NCBI GenBank assembly: GCA_031265765.1 | Contig: JAISCE010000053.1 | Span: forward strand, 31,132-95,131 | Reading direction: 5' to 3' | Length of the DNA: 64,000 bases | DNA from: Azoarcus sp. | GTDB taxonomy: Bacteria > Pseudomonadota > Gammaproteobacteria > Burkholderiales > Rhodocyclaceae | Part shown: positions 12,230 through 21,793 of the stretch, in pieces | Numbering within the stretch: position 1 is the first letter of the stretch | How the letters are laid out: every line of letters starts with the position of its first letter | Position numbers and translations under genes: made by a program | The notes under the pieces: model-generated | What the model saw: only the letters and a program-made list of their open reading frames with translations | Database searches by the model: none | Told to the model about the DNA's origin: nothing

Positions 12230-14209
12230 ATGAATACTTTCAACGAACCCGACGAGAATGCGGGACGTTTCCTGCTGCGCCTGCTCGTGGCCGCTCTGTT
12301 CGCGTTCGGCGGTTGCTTTCTGCTGGCGTTGAGGCTCTATACCCTGCAAGTGAAATACCACGATCACTACCACACGCTCGCCGAGGACAACCGCATTTCC
12401 CTGCTGCCGGTCGCGCCGCAGCGCGGAAATATCACCGACCGGAACGGCGTCGTGCTGGCGCGCAATTTCGTCGCCTATACACTGGAAATCTCCTCGGACG
12501 TTGTAGACCCGGAAAAGACGATCAACGAACTCGCCTCGTTCATCGCCATCGAACCCAGGGACCGGCGGCGTTTCTACAAATTCCGGGCGGAAAACCGCCG
12601 TCTGGGCAGCGCGCCGATCCGCACCCGCCTCAGCGACGAAGAAGTCGCGCGCTTCACCGGCCAGCGTTACCGCTTTGCGGGCGTCGACGTACAGGCGCGG
12701 CTGTTCCGCGATTATCCGCACGGGCAGCTGGCCTCGCACCTGATCGGCTACATCAGCCGCATCAACGACAAGGAAGTGGAGCAACTCGAAGAAAGCGGCG
12801 ACGCCGCCAATTATCGCGGCAGCGAGCACATCGGCAAGCTGGGCGTGGAAGCGACCTACGAAATCAACCTCCACGGCACCAGCGGCGTTGAGCATGTCGA
12901 AGTCAACGCCGACGGCAGAGCCGTGCGGCGTCTGAAGAACGAACCGGCGACGGCAGGCAACGACATCGAACTCAGCATCGACATCGCATTGCAGAAAGTC
13001 GCCGAAGATGCCTTCGGCGAACGGCGCGGCGCCATGGTGGCGATCAACCCGACGAACGGCGAAGTGCTCGCCCTCGTATCCATGCCGACCTTCAATCCCA
13101 ATCTGTTCGTCGATGGCATTTCCAGTGCGGACTGGAATATGCTGAACGAAGTCAATATCCCGGTAAGAGAACGCAACAAACCCCTGCTCAACCGCGCCAT
13201 CTACAGCGCCTATCCACCCGGCTCGACGTTCAAGCCTTTCATGGCCCTGGCCGGGCTGACCTACGAAAAACGCAAGTGGACACAAAAAATCTCCGATCCC
13301 GGTTTTTTCTGGTTCGGCGGCCATCAGTTCATGGACGACAAAAAAGGCGGCCATGGCGCGGTCGACATGTACAAGTCGCTGGTGGTGTCGTGCAACACTT
13401 ATTACTACATGCTGGCCGGCGACCTGCAAATCGATCGGATCGCCAGCTTCATGCCCCAGTTCGGTTTCGGCGCGCGCTCGGGAATCGACCTGCCCGGAGA
13501 ATCGGACGGCGTGCTGCCGTCCCCGGCATGGAAACGCAAGCGTTTCAAAACCAGGGAACAGCAAAAATGGTATGCCGGCGAAACGATCTCGATAGGAATC
13601 GGCCAGGGATACAACGCCTACACACCGCTCCAGATGGCGCAGGCGATGGGAACCATTGCCAATAACGGCAAGCGCATGCGCCCATACGTAGTGAAGGCGG
13701 TGATCGACAATCAGGGGCAACGCCAGGAACGTCCGCTCGAGCAGGTCACGGAGATCGACGTCAAGCCCGAATATATTGCCCAAGTGCGGCAGGCGCTTGA
13801 GGATGTCACCCGTTTCGGCACCGGCGCGCGGGCCTTTGCCGGCGCGCCTTACCGGTCGGGAGGCAAGACCGGCACCGCGCAAGTCTATTCGCTCAAGGGC
13901 GGCAAGTACGACAAAAGCAATGAGCGCATGCGCGACCACTCGTGGTTCATCGCCTATGCGCCCGCCGAAGCGCCGACGATCGCGCTCGCGGTGCTGGTGG
14001 AAAACGGCGGTTTCGGCGCGGCCTCGGCGGCTCCCATCGCGCGGCAGGTCATCGACTTCCACCTGCTCGAAAAACGCCCCAATGAACCCGCGCGCGAAGA
14101 TGCCGACGCGAAAGACGAAGGCCCGGAAAACACGACAAACACCCAGGCCGCAGCGAACGCTCAAACGACGGCGCGCGCCGAAACCGGGGGAAACCCGAGT
14201 GAACAGTAA
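12230..14209 (+). CDS. mrdA: Peptidoglycan transpeptidase PBP2
   Basis: PBP2 is the class B penicillin-binding protein that crosslinks new peptidoglycan during elongation in partnership with RodA. The 659-residue product has an N-terminal membrane anchor (residues about 20-40), a dimerisation or pedestal domain, and a C-terminal transpeptidase domain. The three active-site motifs are visible: STFK with the nucleophile S332 and K335, SCN at 387-389 and KTG at 546-548. The C-terminal tail after about residue 615 is polar, low in complexity and rich in E, A, N and T. The end overlaps the start of rodA by 11 bp. Confidence 0.96.
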   Translation: MNTFNEPDENAGRFLLRLLVAALFAFGGCFLLALRLYTLQVKYHDHYHTLAEDNRISLLPVAPQRGNITDRNGVVLARNFVAYTLEISSDVVDPEKTINELASFIAIEPRDRRRFYKFRAENRRLGSAPIRTRLSDEEVARFTGQRYRFAGVDVQARLFRDYPHGQLASHLIGYISRINDKEVEQLEESGDAANYRGSEHIGKLGVEATYEINLHGTSGVEHVEVNADGRAVRRLKNEPATAGNDIELSIDIALQKVAEDAFGERRGAMVAINPTNGEVLALVSMPTFNPNLFVDGISSADWNMLNEVNIPVRERNKPLLNRAIYSAYPPGSTFKPFMALAGLTYEKRKWTQKISDPGFFWFGGHQFMDDKKGGHGAVDMYKSLVVSCNTYYYMLAGDLQIDRIASFMPQFGFGARSGIDLPGESDGVLPSPAWKRKRFKTREQQKWYAGETISIGIGQGYNAYTPLQMAQAMGTIANNGKRMRPYVVKAVIDNQGQRQERPLEQVTEIDVKPEYIAQVRQALEDVTRFGTGARAFAGAPYRSGGKTGTAQVYSLKGGKYDKSNERMRDHSWFIAYAPAEAPTIALAVLVENGGFGAASAAPIARQVIDFHLLEKRPNEPAREDADAKDEGPENTTNTQAAANAQTTARAETGGNPSEQ

Positions 14210-15347
14210 CAGTAACTCCCGTTTTCGCATTACAAGCCTGGGCGAGCAGTTGCTGCGCCCGCTCGATCCCGCCCTGGGACTGCTTCTCGCCGCCCTGCTG
14301 ACCTACGCCGTCATAATCATGGCGAGCGCCTCGCCGAGCCGCATCGAATCGCAACTCGAACACATCGCACTGGCGGTAACGATGATGTGGATCGTCGCCA
14401 GCATACCGATCCAGCGCCTGCTGTCGCTGGCGCCGATGCTCTACGTCGCGGGGGTGGCGCTGCTGGTCATGGTTCAACTGTTCGGGACGGTTTCAAAAGG
14501 GGCGCAACGCTGGCTCGAATTCGGCTTCGGCTTCCGCTTCCAGCCCTCCGAACTGATGAAAATCGCCATGCCGATGGCGCTGGCATGGTTCTTCCAGAAG
14601 CGCGACGGCTTCATCGGCTGGAAGGAATTCCTGCTCGGCGTCGTCTTGCTGGCCGTGCCGGTGGCCTTGATCGCCAAGCAGCCCGACCTGGGCACCGCCC
14701 TGCTGGTGGCCGCCGCGGGAATATACGTGATTTTCTTCGCCGGCCTGCCCTGGAAGTTGATCGTGCCGGTGGCGGTGATCGGTATAGTGGGCATCGGCGC
14801 TTTCGCTGTTTTCGGCGACCAGTGGTGCCAGCAAGGCGTGCAATGGCCCATACTGAAAGACTACCAGCGGGATCGCGTCTGCACGTTGCTCAACCCGACC
14901 CGCGACCCGCTCGGCAAAGGCTTTCACATCATCCAGTCGACGATCGCCATCGGTTCCGGCGGCCTGGCCGGCAGGGGATGGACGCTCGGAACGCAGACGC
15001 ACGGCGGCTTTTTGCCGGAACGCCATACCGACTTCATCTTTGCCGTGCTCGCGGAAGAACTGGGCCTCACCGGCGTACTGGTTCTACTGGCGCTTTACCT
15101 CGCCTTGCTGGTACGCGGCCTTTTCATCGCTGCCGCCGCCCCCAGCCTCGGCGCGAAACTGCTGGCCGGCTCGATGACGATGATCCTTTTCACTTACCTG
15201 TTCGTCAATATCGGAATGGTCAGCGGCATCCTGCCGGTCGTGGGCGTACCCTTGCCCTTCATCAGCTACGGCGGCACCGCGCTCGTCACCCTTTGCGTGG
15301 GGATCGGCATCCTGATGAGCGCCCGTCGAAACTGGCGGGAACACTGA
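14199..15347 (+). CDS. rodA: Peptidoglycan glycosyltransferase RodA
   Basis: RodA is a SEDS-family polymerase that extends glycan strands from lipid II. The 382-residue product has about ten membrane helices. It includes the LVMVQLFG and GSGGLAGRGWTLGTQT segments, the FAVLAEELGLTG loop and the C-terminal PFISYGGTALV motif diagnostic of SEDS proteins. The frame is open well upstream inside mrdA, but the GTG at 14199, preceded by a GGGGGAAA ribosome site, gives the normal N-terminus. The start lies inside the last codons of mrdA. Confidence 0.95.
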   Translation: MNSNSNSRFRITSLGEQLLRPLDPALGLLLAALLTYAVIIMASASPSRIESQLEHIALAVTMMWIVASIPIQRLLSLAPMLYVAGVALLVMVQLFGTVSKGAQRWLEFGFGFRFQPSELMKIAMPMALAWFFQKRDGFIGWKEFLLGVVLLAVPVALIAKQPDLGTALLVAAAGIYVIFFAGLPWKLIVPVAVIGIVGIGAFAVFGDQWCQQGVQWPILKDYQRDRVCTLLNPTRDPLGKGFHIIQSTIAIGSGGLAGRGWTLGTQTHGGFLPERHTDFIFAVLAEELGLTGVLVLLALYLALLVRGLFIAAAAPSLGAKLLAGSMTMILFTYLFVNIGMVSGILPVVGVPLPFISYGGTALVTLCVGIGILMSARRNWREH

Positions 15348-15380
15348 GGACCGGGGTTCCAAACCGGAGTCAGTCATACG

Positions 15381-16529
15381 ATGAATGCTCGTGGCGCGAC
15401 TTTGTGGCGTTTGGGCGCGATCGTCGCGGTCGCGTTGATCCTGGCGGCCTGCAACAGCGCCCCGCCCCGCAAGACGCCCGCCAAAAAAACCGCCGCCTCC
15501 CGGCCCGCCGCGAAAACCCGCCCGGCTCCCGCGGCGCGCGCCACCGCGCCCGTTCCGGTCATCCCCGCCCGCCCGCCCGCCTCGCCGTCACAACACGGCG
15601 GCGCTTACTACAAAGACGACGGTCCCGGCAGCGACCCGCCCGGCGGCCTGGTCTCGCTCCCCGATGCCGCGTTGCGCACGGAACCGCTTCATCCTCGCGC
15701 CAACCGGCCCTATCGCGTATTCGGCAAACAATATGTCCCGCGCACCCGGCTGGAACCATACCGCCAGCACGGCACGGCAAGCTGGTATGGCCGCCGTTTC
15801 CACGGACTGCCCACCTCCAGCGGCGAACCTTACGACATGTATGCAATGACCGCCGCGCATCCGACTTTGCCGATTCCAAGTTACGCACGGGTCACGCATC
15901 TCGGCAATGGCCGCTCGGTCGTGGTGAGAATCAACGACCGCGGGCCGTTCCTGCACGGACGGATCATAGATCTTTCTTATACCGCCGCCCTGAAACTCGA
16001 TTACATCAATACGGGCAGCGCGGCAGTCGAAGTCGAGCAACTCTTGCCGGGCCTCATGACTGTTGGCAAGGAAACGCAAGCAGAACCGGCAACAGTGGCA
16101 ATACTGGAACCGGAAGCGGCGACGGCAAGACCGGAACCGGAACCGGAACCGGAAATAGCGCCGATACCCATGCCAGACCCGGCAATAAGCACGCATGCGA
16201 CCGATAATGCAGATACGCCACATACATCAAAACCGGAAAATACGCTACATTACGTGAAAAATGTAAATGTCCTTGCTCCGAAATCTGGGCAAAATCTGTT
16301 TCTGCAACTGGGGCTATTTACCTCTCGTGAAAATGCTGAAAGTCTCCGCGACCGTGCCGCAACACAAATCGCCGAACTACTTGGACAAATCGAACTGAGT
16401 GCCGAAGGGGGATATTTCCGGCTTTTCACCGGGCCTTATCCATCCCTCGATGCCGCACACGCGGCAGCCGGACGCATCGGCGAGTTGTTGGGTATAAAAC
16501 CTTTCACGATCTGGCGCAGCCCTCCTTGA
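15381..16529 (+). CDS. rlpA: RlpA-like septal-ring lytic transglycosylase lipoprotein
   Basis: RlpA proteins are outer-membrane lipoproteins that cleave denuded glycan strands. The 382-residue product has a lipoprotein signal with lipobox LAAC (C24), a Pro/Ala/Lys-rich linker, and a double-psi beta-barrel domain at about residues 130-220 with GTASWYGRRFHGLPTSSGE and the catalytic-type INDRGPF segment. A low-complexity Pro-Glu linker (PEPEPEPE) leads to a C-terminal SPOR domain at about 310-380 that should bind denuded peptidoglycan at division sites. It is the last gene of the mre cluster, 33 bp after rodA. Confidence 0.92.
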   Translation: MNARGATLWRLGAIVAVALILAACNSAPPRKTPAKKTAASRPAAKTRPAPAARATAPVPVIPARPPASPSQHGGAYYKDDGPGSDPPGGLVSLPDAALRTEPLHPRANRPYRVFGKQYVPRTRLEPYRQHGTASWYGRRFHGLPTSSGEPYDMYAMTAAHPTLPIPSYARVTHLGNGRSVVVRINDRGPFLHGRIIDLSYTAALKLDYINTGSAAVEVEQLLPGLMTVGKETQAEPATVAILEPEAATARPEPEPEPEIAPIPMPDPAISTHATDNADTPHTSKPENTLHYVKNVNVLAPKSGQNLFLQLGLFTSRENAESLRDRAATQIAELLGQIELSAEGGYFRLFTGPYPSLDAAHAAAGRIGELLGIKPFTIWRSPP

Positions 16530-16592
16530 CCCGGCCTGGGCTGGCGCACGCACGCCGCCTTGGGCGGATCGTCGTCTATATGGGAAAGGGCT

Positions 16593-19500
16593 GTGGATTT
16601 CTGGCTGAAACTCTCTGTTCGCGTTCGCTTGATCCTGCTTTTCATCGCGATCAAGGTCGTACCTCTCGTGGCGCTGGTATGGATCGCCTGGAACCAGACG
16701 CAAGAAACGGCTATCCACCTCGGCGAACGAACCGGCGAACTGGTCGACACCGCCAACCGGGCCATCCACACTGTCGGCGACAAAGCCGTCGACGACGCGG
16801 TCAATGCACTCGACAACCGCGCCCGTGACGAAATCGAACACCTGACCACCGACACCGCGATTCGGGTAGCGGATTTCCTCTACGCCCGCGATGCCGACAT
16901 CCTTTACGCCGCCACGCTTACCCCCGACGCAAACGCATACCGCAATTTTGCCGAACGGCAGCGCCGCGACCTGATCGTGCATGGGAAATGGCGCCTGAAC
17001 GCGGAAGGCTCCGACTGGGAACCTGAAAACACGCCGTCCGCCGACGCTTACGAAGCGAAACCAGGCAGCCGCGACAATGCCGCGAATTTCCACTACCGCT
17101 CGCCGTCGGCGCTCCAAAAGGACAACCTGCCGATCTATCTGGAAATGACCTTCGTCGGGCTGGATGGCAAGGAAACGGTAAAAGTCACGACATCGCCCCG
17201 CGTTTCCCCGGAATTGAAAGACGTTTCGCAACGCCGCAACACCTACGCCAAGGCGGAAACCTATTTTGCGGCCCTGAAGCGGCTCAAGCCCGGTGAAATC
17301 TACGTCTCCAGCGTCATCGGCGCCTATGTCGGCTCGCAGATCATCGGCAAATTCACCCCGCCAACCGCCAAGAAACGCGGCATTCCGTTTGAACCGGAAA
17401 AACATGCCTATTCCGGCAAGGAAAATCCGGTCGGCAAGCGTTTCCAGGGCATCGTGCGCTGGGCGACGCCGGTGAGCCGGGGCGGCAAGATCGTGGGCTG
17501 GGTAACACTGGCGCTGAACCACGACCACCTGATGTCGTTTACCGATCACATCGTTCCTTCCGACGAGCGTTACCGCGACATCAACGACGCTTTCGACGGC
17601 AACTACGCCTTCATTTGGGACTACAAAGGCCGCAGCATCGTCCATCCCCGTCATCACTCCATCGTCGGCTACGACGAAAACGGCGAGCCGGAAATCCCCT
17701 GGCTGGAAGAAACGGTCTATGAAAACTTCCTGAAAAGCCACAAAAGCTGGCGCGAATACATGCAGACAGCGCCGACTTTCGTCGATCAACTGCAAAGCCG
17801 CAAACCGGCAAGGGCGCTTACCAACCGCGGCGATGTCGGCCTCGATTGCCGCTGGCTCAACTTCGCCCCGCAATGCGTGGGCTGGTACAGCCTTGCCGAC
17901 CAGGGCGGCTCCGGGTCCTTCCTCATCCTGTGGAGCGGCCTGTACAAACTGACCACCGCCGCGGCCATTCCCTACTACACCGGGCAATACAGCCCCGAAG
18001 TGGCGGGCAACAAACGCGGTTTCGGCATCATCACCATCGGCGCCAACGTCGACGATTTCCACCGCGCCGCCAACGAATCCAGGGAACGTCTCGACGGTAT
18101 CATCAAGGACGCCAACACCGAGATGCTGGCGAACGGCACCGATGCCGACCGCGCCCTGCACAACGATCTCACGCAAGCAGCTTCCCGCCTGACCCTCTCG
18201 ACCCTCGTCCTGATCGTGGCTGTCATCGTCATTGCCATCTGGATGGCCTCTTTCCTGTCGAAAAAAATCGGCTGGCTGGACGACGGCTTCAACCGCTACC
18301 GCCTTGGCGAAAAAGATTTCCGCTTCCACTTCAAATACGAAGACGAAATCACCACCCTTGCCGCTTCCTTCAACGACATGGCGGAAACGCTGAACGACAA
18401 CGTCGACAAACTGGAAAAAGAAATCCTGGATCGCAGCCGCGCCGAAAAAGAACTGCGCAACATCCGGGACAACCTGGAAGAACTCGTCGACGCACGCACG
18501 CACGAACTCTCGGAAGCCAACCGCCAGCTATCCGACGAAATCCACATCCGCCGGCTCGCCGAAGAAAAAGCGCAATACCTGGCCGGACACGACCCCCTCA
18601 CCGGCCTCGCCAACCGCATGTTGTTCACCGAGCAACTGCAAAAAGCGATCGGCCTGAGCGAGCGTTCCGGCCAATACGGCGCACTACTATTTTTCGACCT
18701 CGACCGCTTCAAGCACGTCAACGACACACTGGGGCACTCGACAGGCGACGCCCTGCTCATTCACGTGGCAGCGATCCTGCAAAGCCGGGTGCGCAAAGCG
18801 GATACCGTAGCGCGGCTGGGCGGCGACGAGTTCGCCATCATCATGACCGGACTCGACAAACAAGAATGGGCCGCCGTCCTGGCAAAAGACATCCTGGACA
18901 AACTCCAGGTGCCGGTCATGCTTGCCGGGAACGAACTGTCGGTTCGCACCAGCATCGGCATCGCCACCTTCCAGGGCGAAAAAGACAGCAAGGGTCCCGA
19001 GGAAATCATCCGGAACGCCGACGTGGCGATGTACATGTCCAAGACGGAAGGCGGCATGCGCTACCAGTTTTTCGAGACGCAAATACAAGAAAAACTGCTC
19101 GCCGCCGCCCGCCTGGAAAAAGAACTGCGCGCCGCGCTGGACAAATGCCAGTTCGTGCCCTATTTCCAGCCCCTCTATCACACCACCGAGCACCGCGTCC
19201 TCTATCTCGAAGTACTGGCGCGCTGGATACATCCCGCGAAGGGTCTGCTGCTGCCCGGCGATTTCATCGAAACCGCCTTGCGGTGTGACATGACGCAGGA
19301 AATCGACGCACAGATCATGAACATGGCGAGCGCGCTCGCGCAAGAATGGCTGGCAAACGGGCTATTCCACGGGCGGATCTCGCTCAACCTCTCGCCCAAA
19401 TATTTCGAGCAGAGCGATTTCGCCACCTACCTCCGCGACATCCTGGACGCCCACCAGTTCGATGCGCAGCATCTGGCCATCGAAATATCGGAGCACACCC

Positions 19501-19898
19501 TTCTGCAAGGCTCCTCCCAGACCGTGGAAACACTCAATACCCTGCGCGGGATGGGCATCGAAGTCGTCATCGACCGGCTGGTGCTCGAACGCGCGGCGCT
19601 TGGAAGCCTGTTCGACTACCCGGTCGACGCCATCAAGATCGACCGCTTTTTCACCGCCAGGATCGGCGAGGTCAAAGTGGACTCCATGATCGCCGCCATT
19701 GCCGGCATGGCGCGCGTCATGAATTTGCGCCTGATCGCGGAAGGCGTGGAAAACGAAACGCAGTGGGAATACTTCCAGACCCTGCATTGCGAAATCATCC
19801 AGGGCTACAAACATGCCCGCCCGATGAACGCGAAAGATACGCGCGACTACCTTGCCAAGAACTTCGATAACGTGAAAAAGCAGAACACCGGAACCTGA
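16593..19898 (+). CDS. Membrane sensor with HAMP-like, GGDEF and degenerate EAL domains
   Basis: This is a c-di-GMP signalling protein. A GTG at 16593 with GGGA upstream is preferred; a TTG at 16560 would add 11 residues. Membrane helices at about 13-32 and 533-555 enclose a 500-residue periplasmic sensor with Cache-like segments, followed by HAMP-like and coiled-coil regions. The GGDEF domain has an intact GGDEF at 743-747 and an inhibitory-site RxxD (R734, D737), so cyclase activity is likely. In the EAL domain E873 (EVL instead of EAL), N932, E964, D994, K1015, E1050 and Q1070 are kept. The second aspartate of the DDFG loop is Arg995 and the rest of that loop is altered, so phosphodiesterase activity is doubtful. 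It stands alone and converges on dapB. Confidence 0.9.
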   Translation: MDFWLKLSVRVRLILLFIAIKVVPLVALVWIAWNQTQETAIHLGERTGELVDTANRAIHTVGDKAVDDAVNALDNRARDEIEHLTTDTAIRVADFLYARDADILYAATLTPDANAYRNFAERQRRDLIVHGKWRLNAEGSDWEPENTPSADAYEAKPGSRDNAANFHYRSPSALQKDNLPIYLEMTFVGLDGKETVKVTTSPRVSPELKDVSQRRNTYAKAETYFAALKRLKPGEIYVSSVIGAYVGSQIIGKFTPPTAKKRGIPFEPEKHAYSGKENPVGKRFQGIVRWATPVSRGGKIVGWVTLALNHDHLMSFTDHIVPSDERYRDINDAFDGNYAFIWDYKGRSIVHPRHHSIVGYDENGEPEIPWLEETVYENFLKSHKSWREYMQTAPTFVDQLQSRKPARALTNRGDVGLDCRWLNFAPQCVGWYSLADQGGSGSFLILWSGLYKLTTAAAIPYYTGQYSPEVAGNKRGFGIITIGANVDDFHRAANESRERLDGIIKDANTEMLANGTDADRALHNDLTQAASRLTLSTLVLIVAVIVIAIWMASFLSKKIGWLDDGFNRYRLGEKDFRFHFKYEDEITTLAASFNDMAETLNDNVDKLEKEILDRSRAEKELRNIRDNLEELVDARTHELSEANRQLSDEIHIRRLAEEKAQYLAGHDPLTGLANRMLFTEQLQKAIGLSERSGQYGALLFFDLDRFKHVNDTLGHSTGDALLIHVAAILQSRVRKADTVARLGGDEFAIIMTGLDKQEWAAVLAKDILDKLQVPVMLAGNELSVRTSIGIATFQGEKDSKGPEEIIRNADVAMYMSKTEGGMRYQFFETQIQEKLLAAARLEKELRAALDKCQFVPYFQPLYHTTEHRVLYLEVLARWIHPAKGLLLPGDFIETALRCDMTQEIDAQIMNMASALAQEWLANGLFHGRISLNLSPKYFEQSDFATYLRDILDAHQFDAQHLAIEISEHTLLQGSSQTVETLNTLRGMGIEVVIDRLVLERAALGSLFDYPVDAIKIDRFFTARIGEVKVDSMIAAIAGMARVMNLRLIAEGVENETQWEYFQTLHCEIIQGYKHARPMNAKDTRDYLAKNFDNVKKQNTGT

Positions 19899-19933
19899 TT
19901 GCACGGCGCGCGCCCAGGCGCGGAACCGGCGCG

Positions 19934-20743
<810 letters not shown>

Positions 20744-20783
20744 TCAAATCTTCCGTAAAGCCCGGTCCCAGACCGCGCAAGAA

Positions 20784-21197
20784 TCAGTCGTCTTTCGCCT
20801 TCGGCACATCGATGATGCGCGCGCGCGACACCGCCTGCTCGCCTTCGAGCGGCGTTACATCGCCTTCGATGCGGTCGAATTGATCGCCATTGAAAAAAAC
20901 CGAGATCGTCCGCTGCTGCGCCTCGCCGCGCCCGGGCTTGAAGCGGTAGATGTAATCCCAACGGTCGGTGCGGAACACATCGGCGACCAGCGGCGAGCCG
21001 AGCACGAAACGCACGTGGTCGCGCGTCATGCCGGGTTTGATCTGTGCCAGCATGGTTTCATCGACGTAATTGCCCTGCCGGACATCAATGCGGTAGGGCG
21101 CAAGCCAGGAGCAGGCCGAGAGCGCGGCAGCGCCGGCGAACGCCGCAAATGCAGACGAAATGGACAAGGCGGATGAGGGAAAAAGCGTTCGGCGCAT
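20784..21197 (-). CDS. bamE: Outer-membrane protein assembly factor BamE (SmpA/OmlA)
   Basis: BamE is a small lipoprotein of the BAM complex that inserts beta-barrel proteins into the outer membrane. Starting at the ATG at 21197 the product has 137 residues with a lipoprotein signal and lipobox LSAC (C29). The SmpA/OmlA fold follows, recognisable from [31 protein letters not shown] and [12 protein letters not shown]. An in-frame ATG upstream at 21245 would place a charged extension before the signal peptide and is less likely. It is divergent from fur, a common betaproteobacterial arrangement. Confidence 0.93.
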   Translation of the reverse strand: MRRTLFPSSALSISSAFAAFAGAAALSACSWLAPYRIDVRQGNYVDETMLAQIKPGMTRDHVRFVLGSPLVADVFRTDRWDYIYRFKPGRGEAQQRTISVFFNGDQFDRIEGDVTPLEGEQAVSRARIIDVPKAKDD

Positions 21198-21326
21198 GGG
21201 AAAGAACCTTTCGTCCTGTTGATTTGCGCACTTTTTCGAGCGCAACGGTTCTCAGTGGGGGGCAGAGAATATAACATAGCGGGCAAATCTAGCATCGCCT
21301 GCTCCGACAGGCTTATGGTTCGACTC

Positions 21327-21770
21327 ATGGCAGATAATTTCCGCAGCCTCAAAAACATCGGTCTCAAGGCTACCCACCCCCGGTTGAAGATTCTCGAATT
21401 GTTCCAGAATGCCGGGCAGCAACACCTCACCGCCGAAGATGTCTACCGTCATCTGATGGAAGACGAAATGGACATCGGGCTGGCGACCGTCTACCGCGTG
21501 CTGACGCAATTCGAGCAGGCGGGCCTGCTGGAGCGCCATTACTTCGAGACGGGCAAGGCGGTGTTCGAGCTGAACAAAGGCGAACACCACGACCACCTGG
21601 TATGCCTGCAATGCGGCCGGGTCGAAGAATTTTTCGACGCCGAAATCGAACGCCGCCAAAAGCTCGTCGCCAAGGAGCGCGGGTTCGTCATCAAAGAGCA
21701 CGCGCTCTATCTATACGCCGACTGTACGCGCGCGGACTGCCCGCATCGCAATAACGACGACCGCCAGTAG
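21327..21770 (+). CDS. fur: Ferric uptake regulator Fur
   Basis: Fur is the Fe(II)-responsive repressor of iron uptake genes. From the ATG at 21327 the product has 147 residues. The N-terminal winged helix contains [15 protein letters not shown] and the recognition region [19 protein letters not shown]. The C-terminal dimerisation domain has the metal-ligand cluster [18 protein letters not shown] and a second cysteine pair near CTRADCPH. The frame is open further upstream to 21219, but the shorter start gives the standard N-terminus. It converges on recN. I could not identify a clear Fur box in the bamE-fur gap. Confidence 0.94.
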   Translation: MADNFRSLKNIGLKATHPRLKILELFQNAGQQHLTAEDVYRHLMEDEMDIGLATVYRVLTQFEQAGLLERHYFETGKAVFELNKGEHHDHLVCLQCGRVEEFFDAEIERRQKLVAKERGFVIKEHALYLYADCTRADCPHRNNDDRQ

Positions 21771-21793
21771 CGGCGCGAGCGGCGCAGCCCGCG

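Noticed and set aside
12173..14230. A 685-codon minus-strand frame opposite mrdA
   Set aside because: The plus strand encodes PBP2 with all three active-site motifs. The antisense frame has no recognisable feature.
15349..15391. A fourth copy of the dispersed repeat before rlpA
   Set aside because: The segment GGTTCCAAACCGGAG followed by CGATGAA resembles the 3' half of the repeat, but the CCCCCTGAA block is missing and spacing differs, so chance similarity around a ribosome site is likely.
16377..18503. A 708-codon minus-strand frame opposite the GGDEF protein
   Set aside because: It is a shadow of the sensor gene, which has clear membrane helices and a GGDEF motif.
21198..21326. Fur box in the bamE-fur intergenic region
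   Set aside because: No 19-bp palindrome close to the Fur consensus could be recognised by eye.
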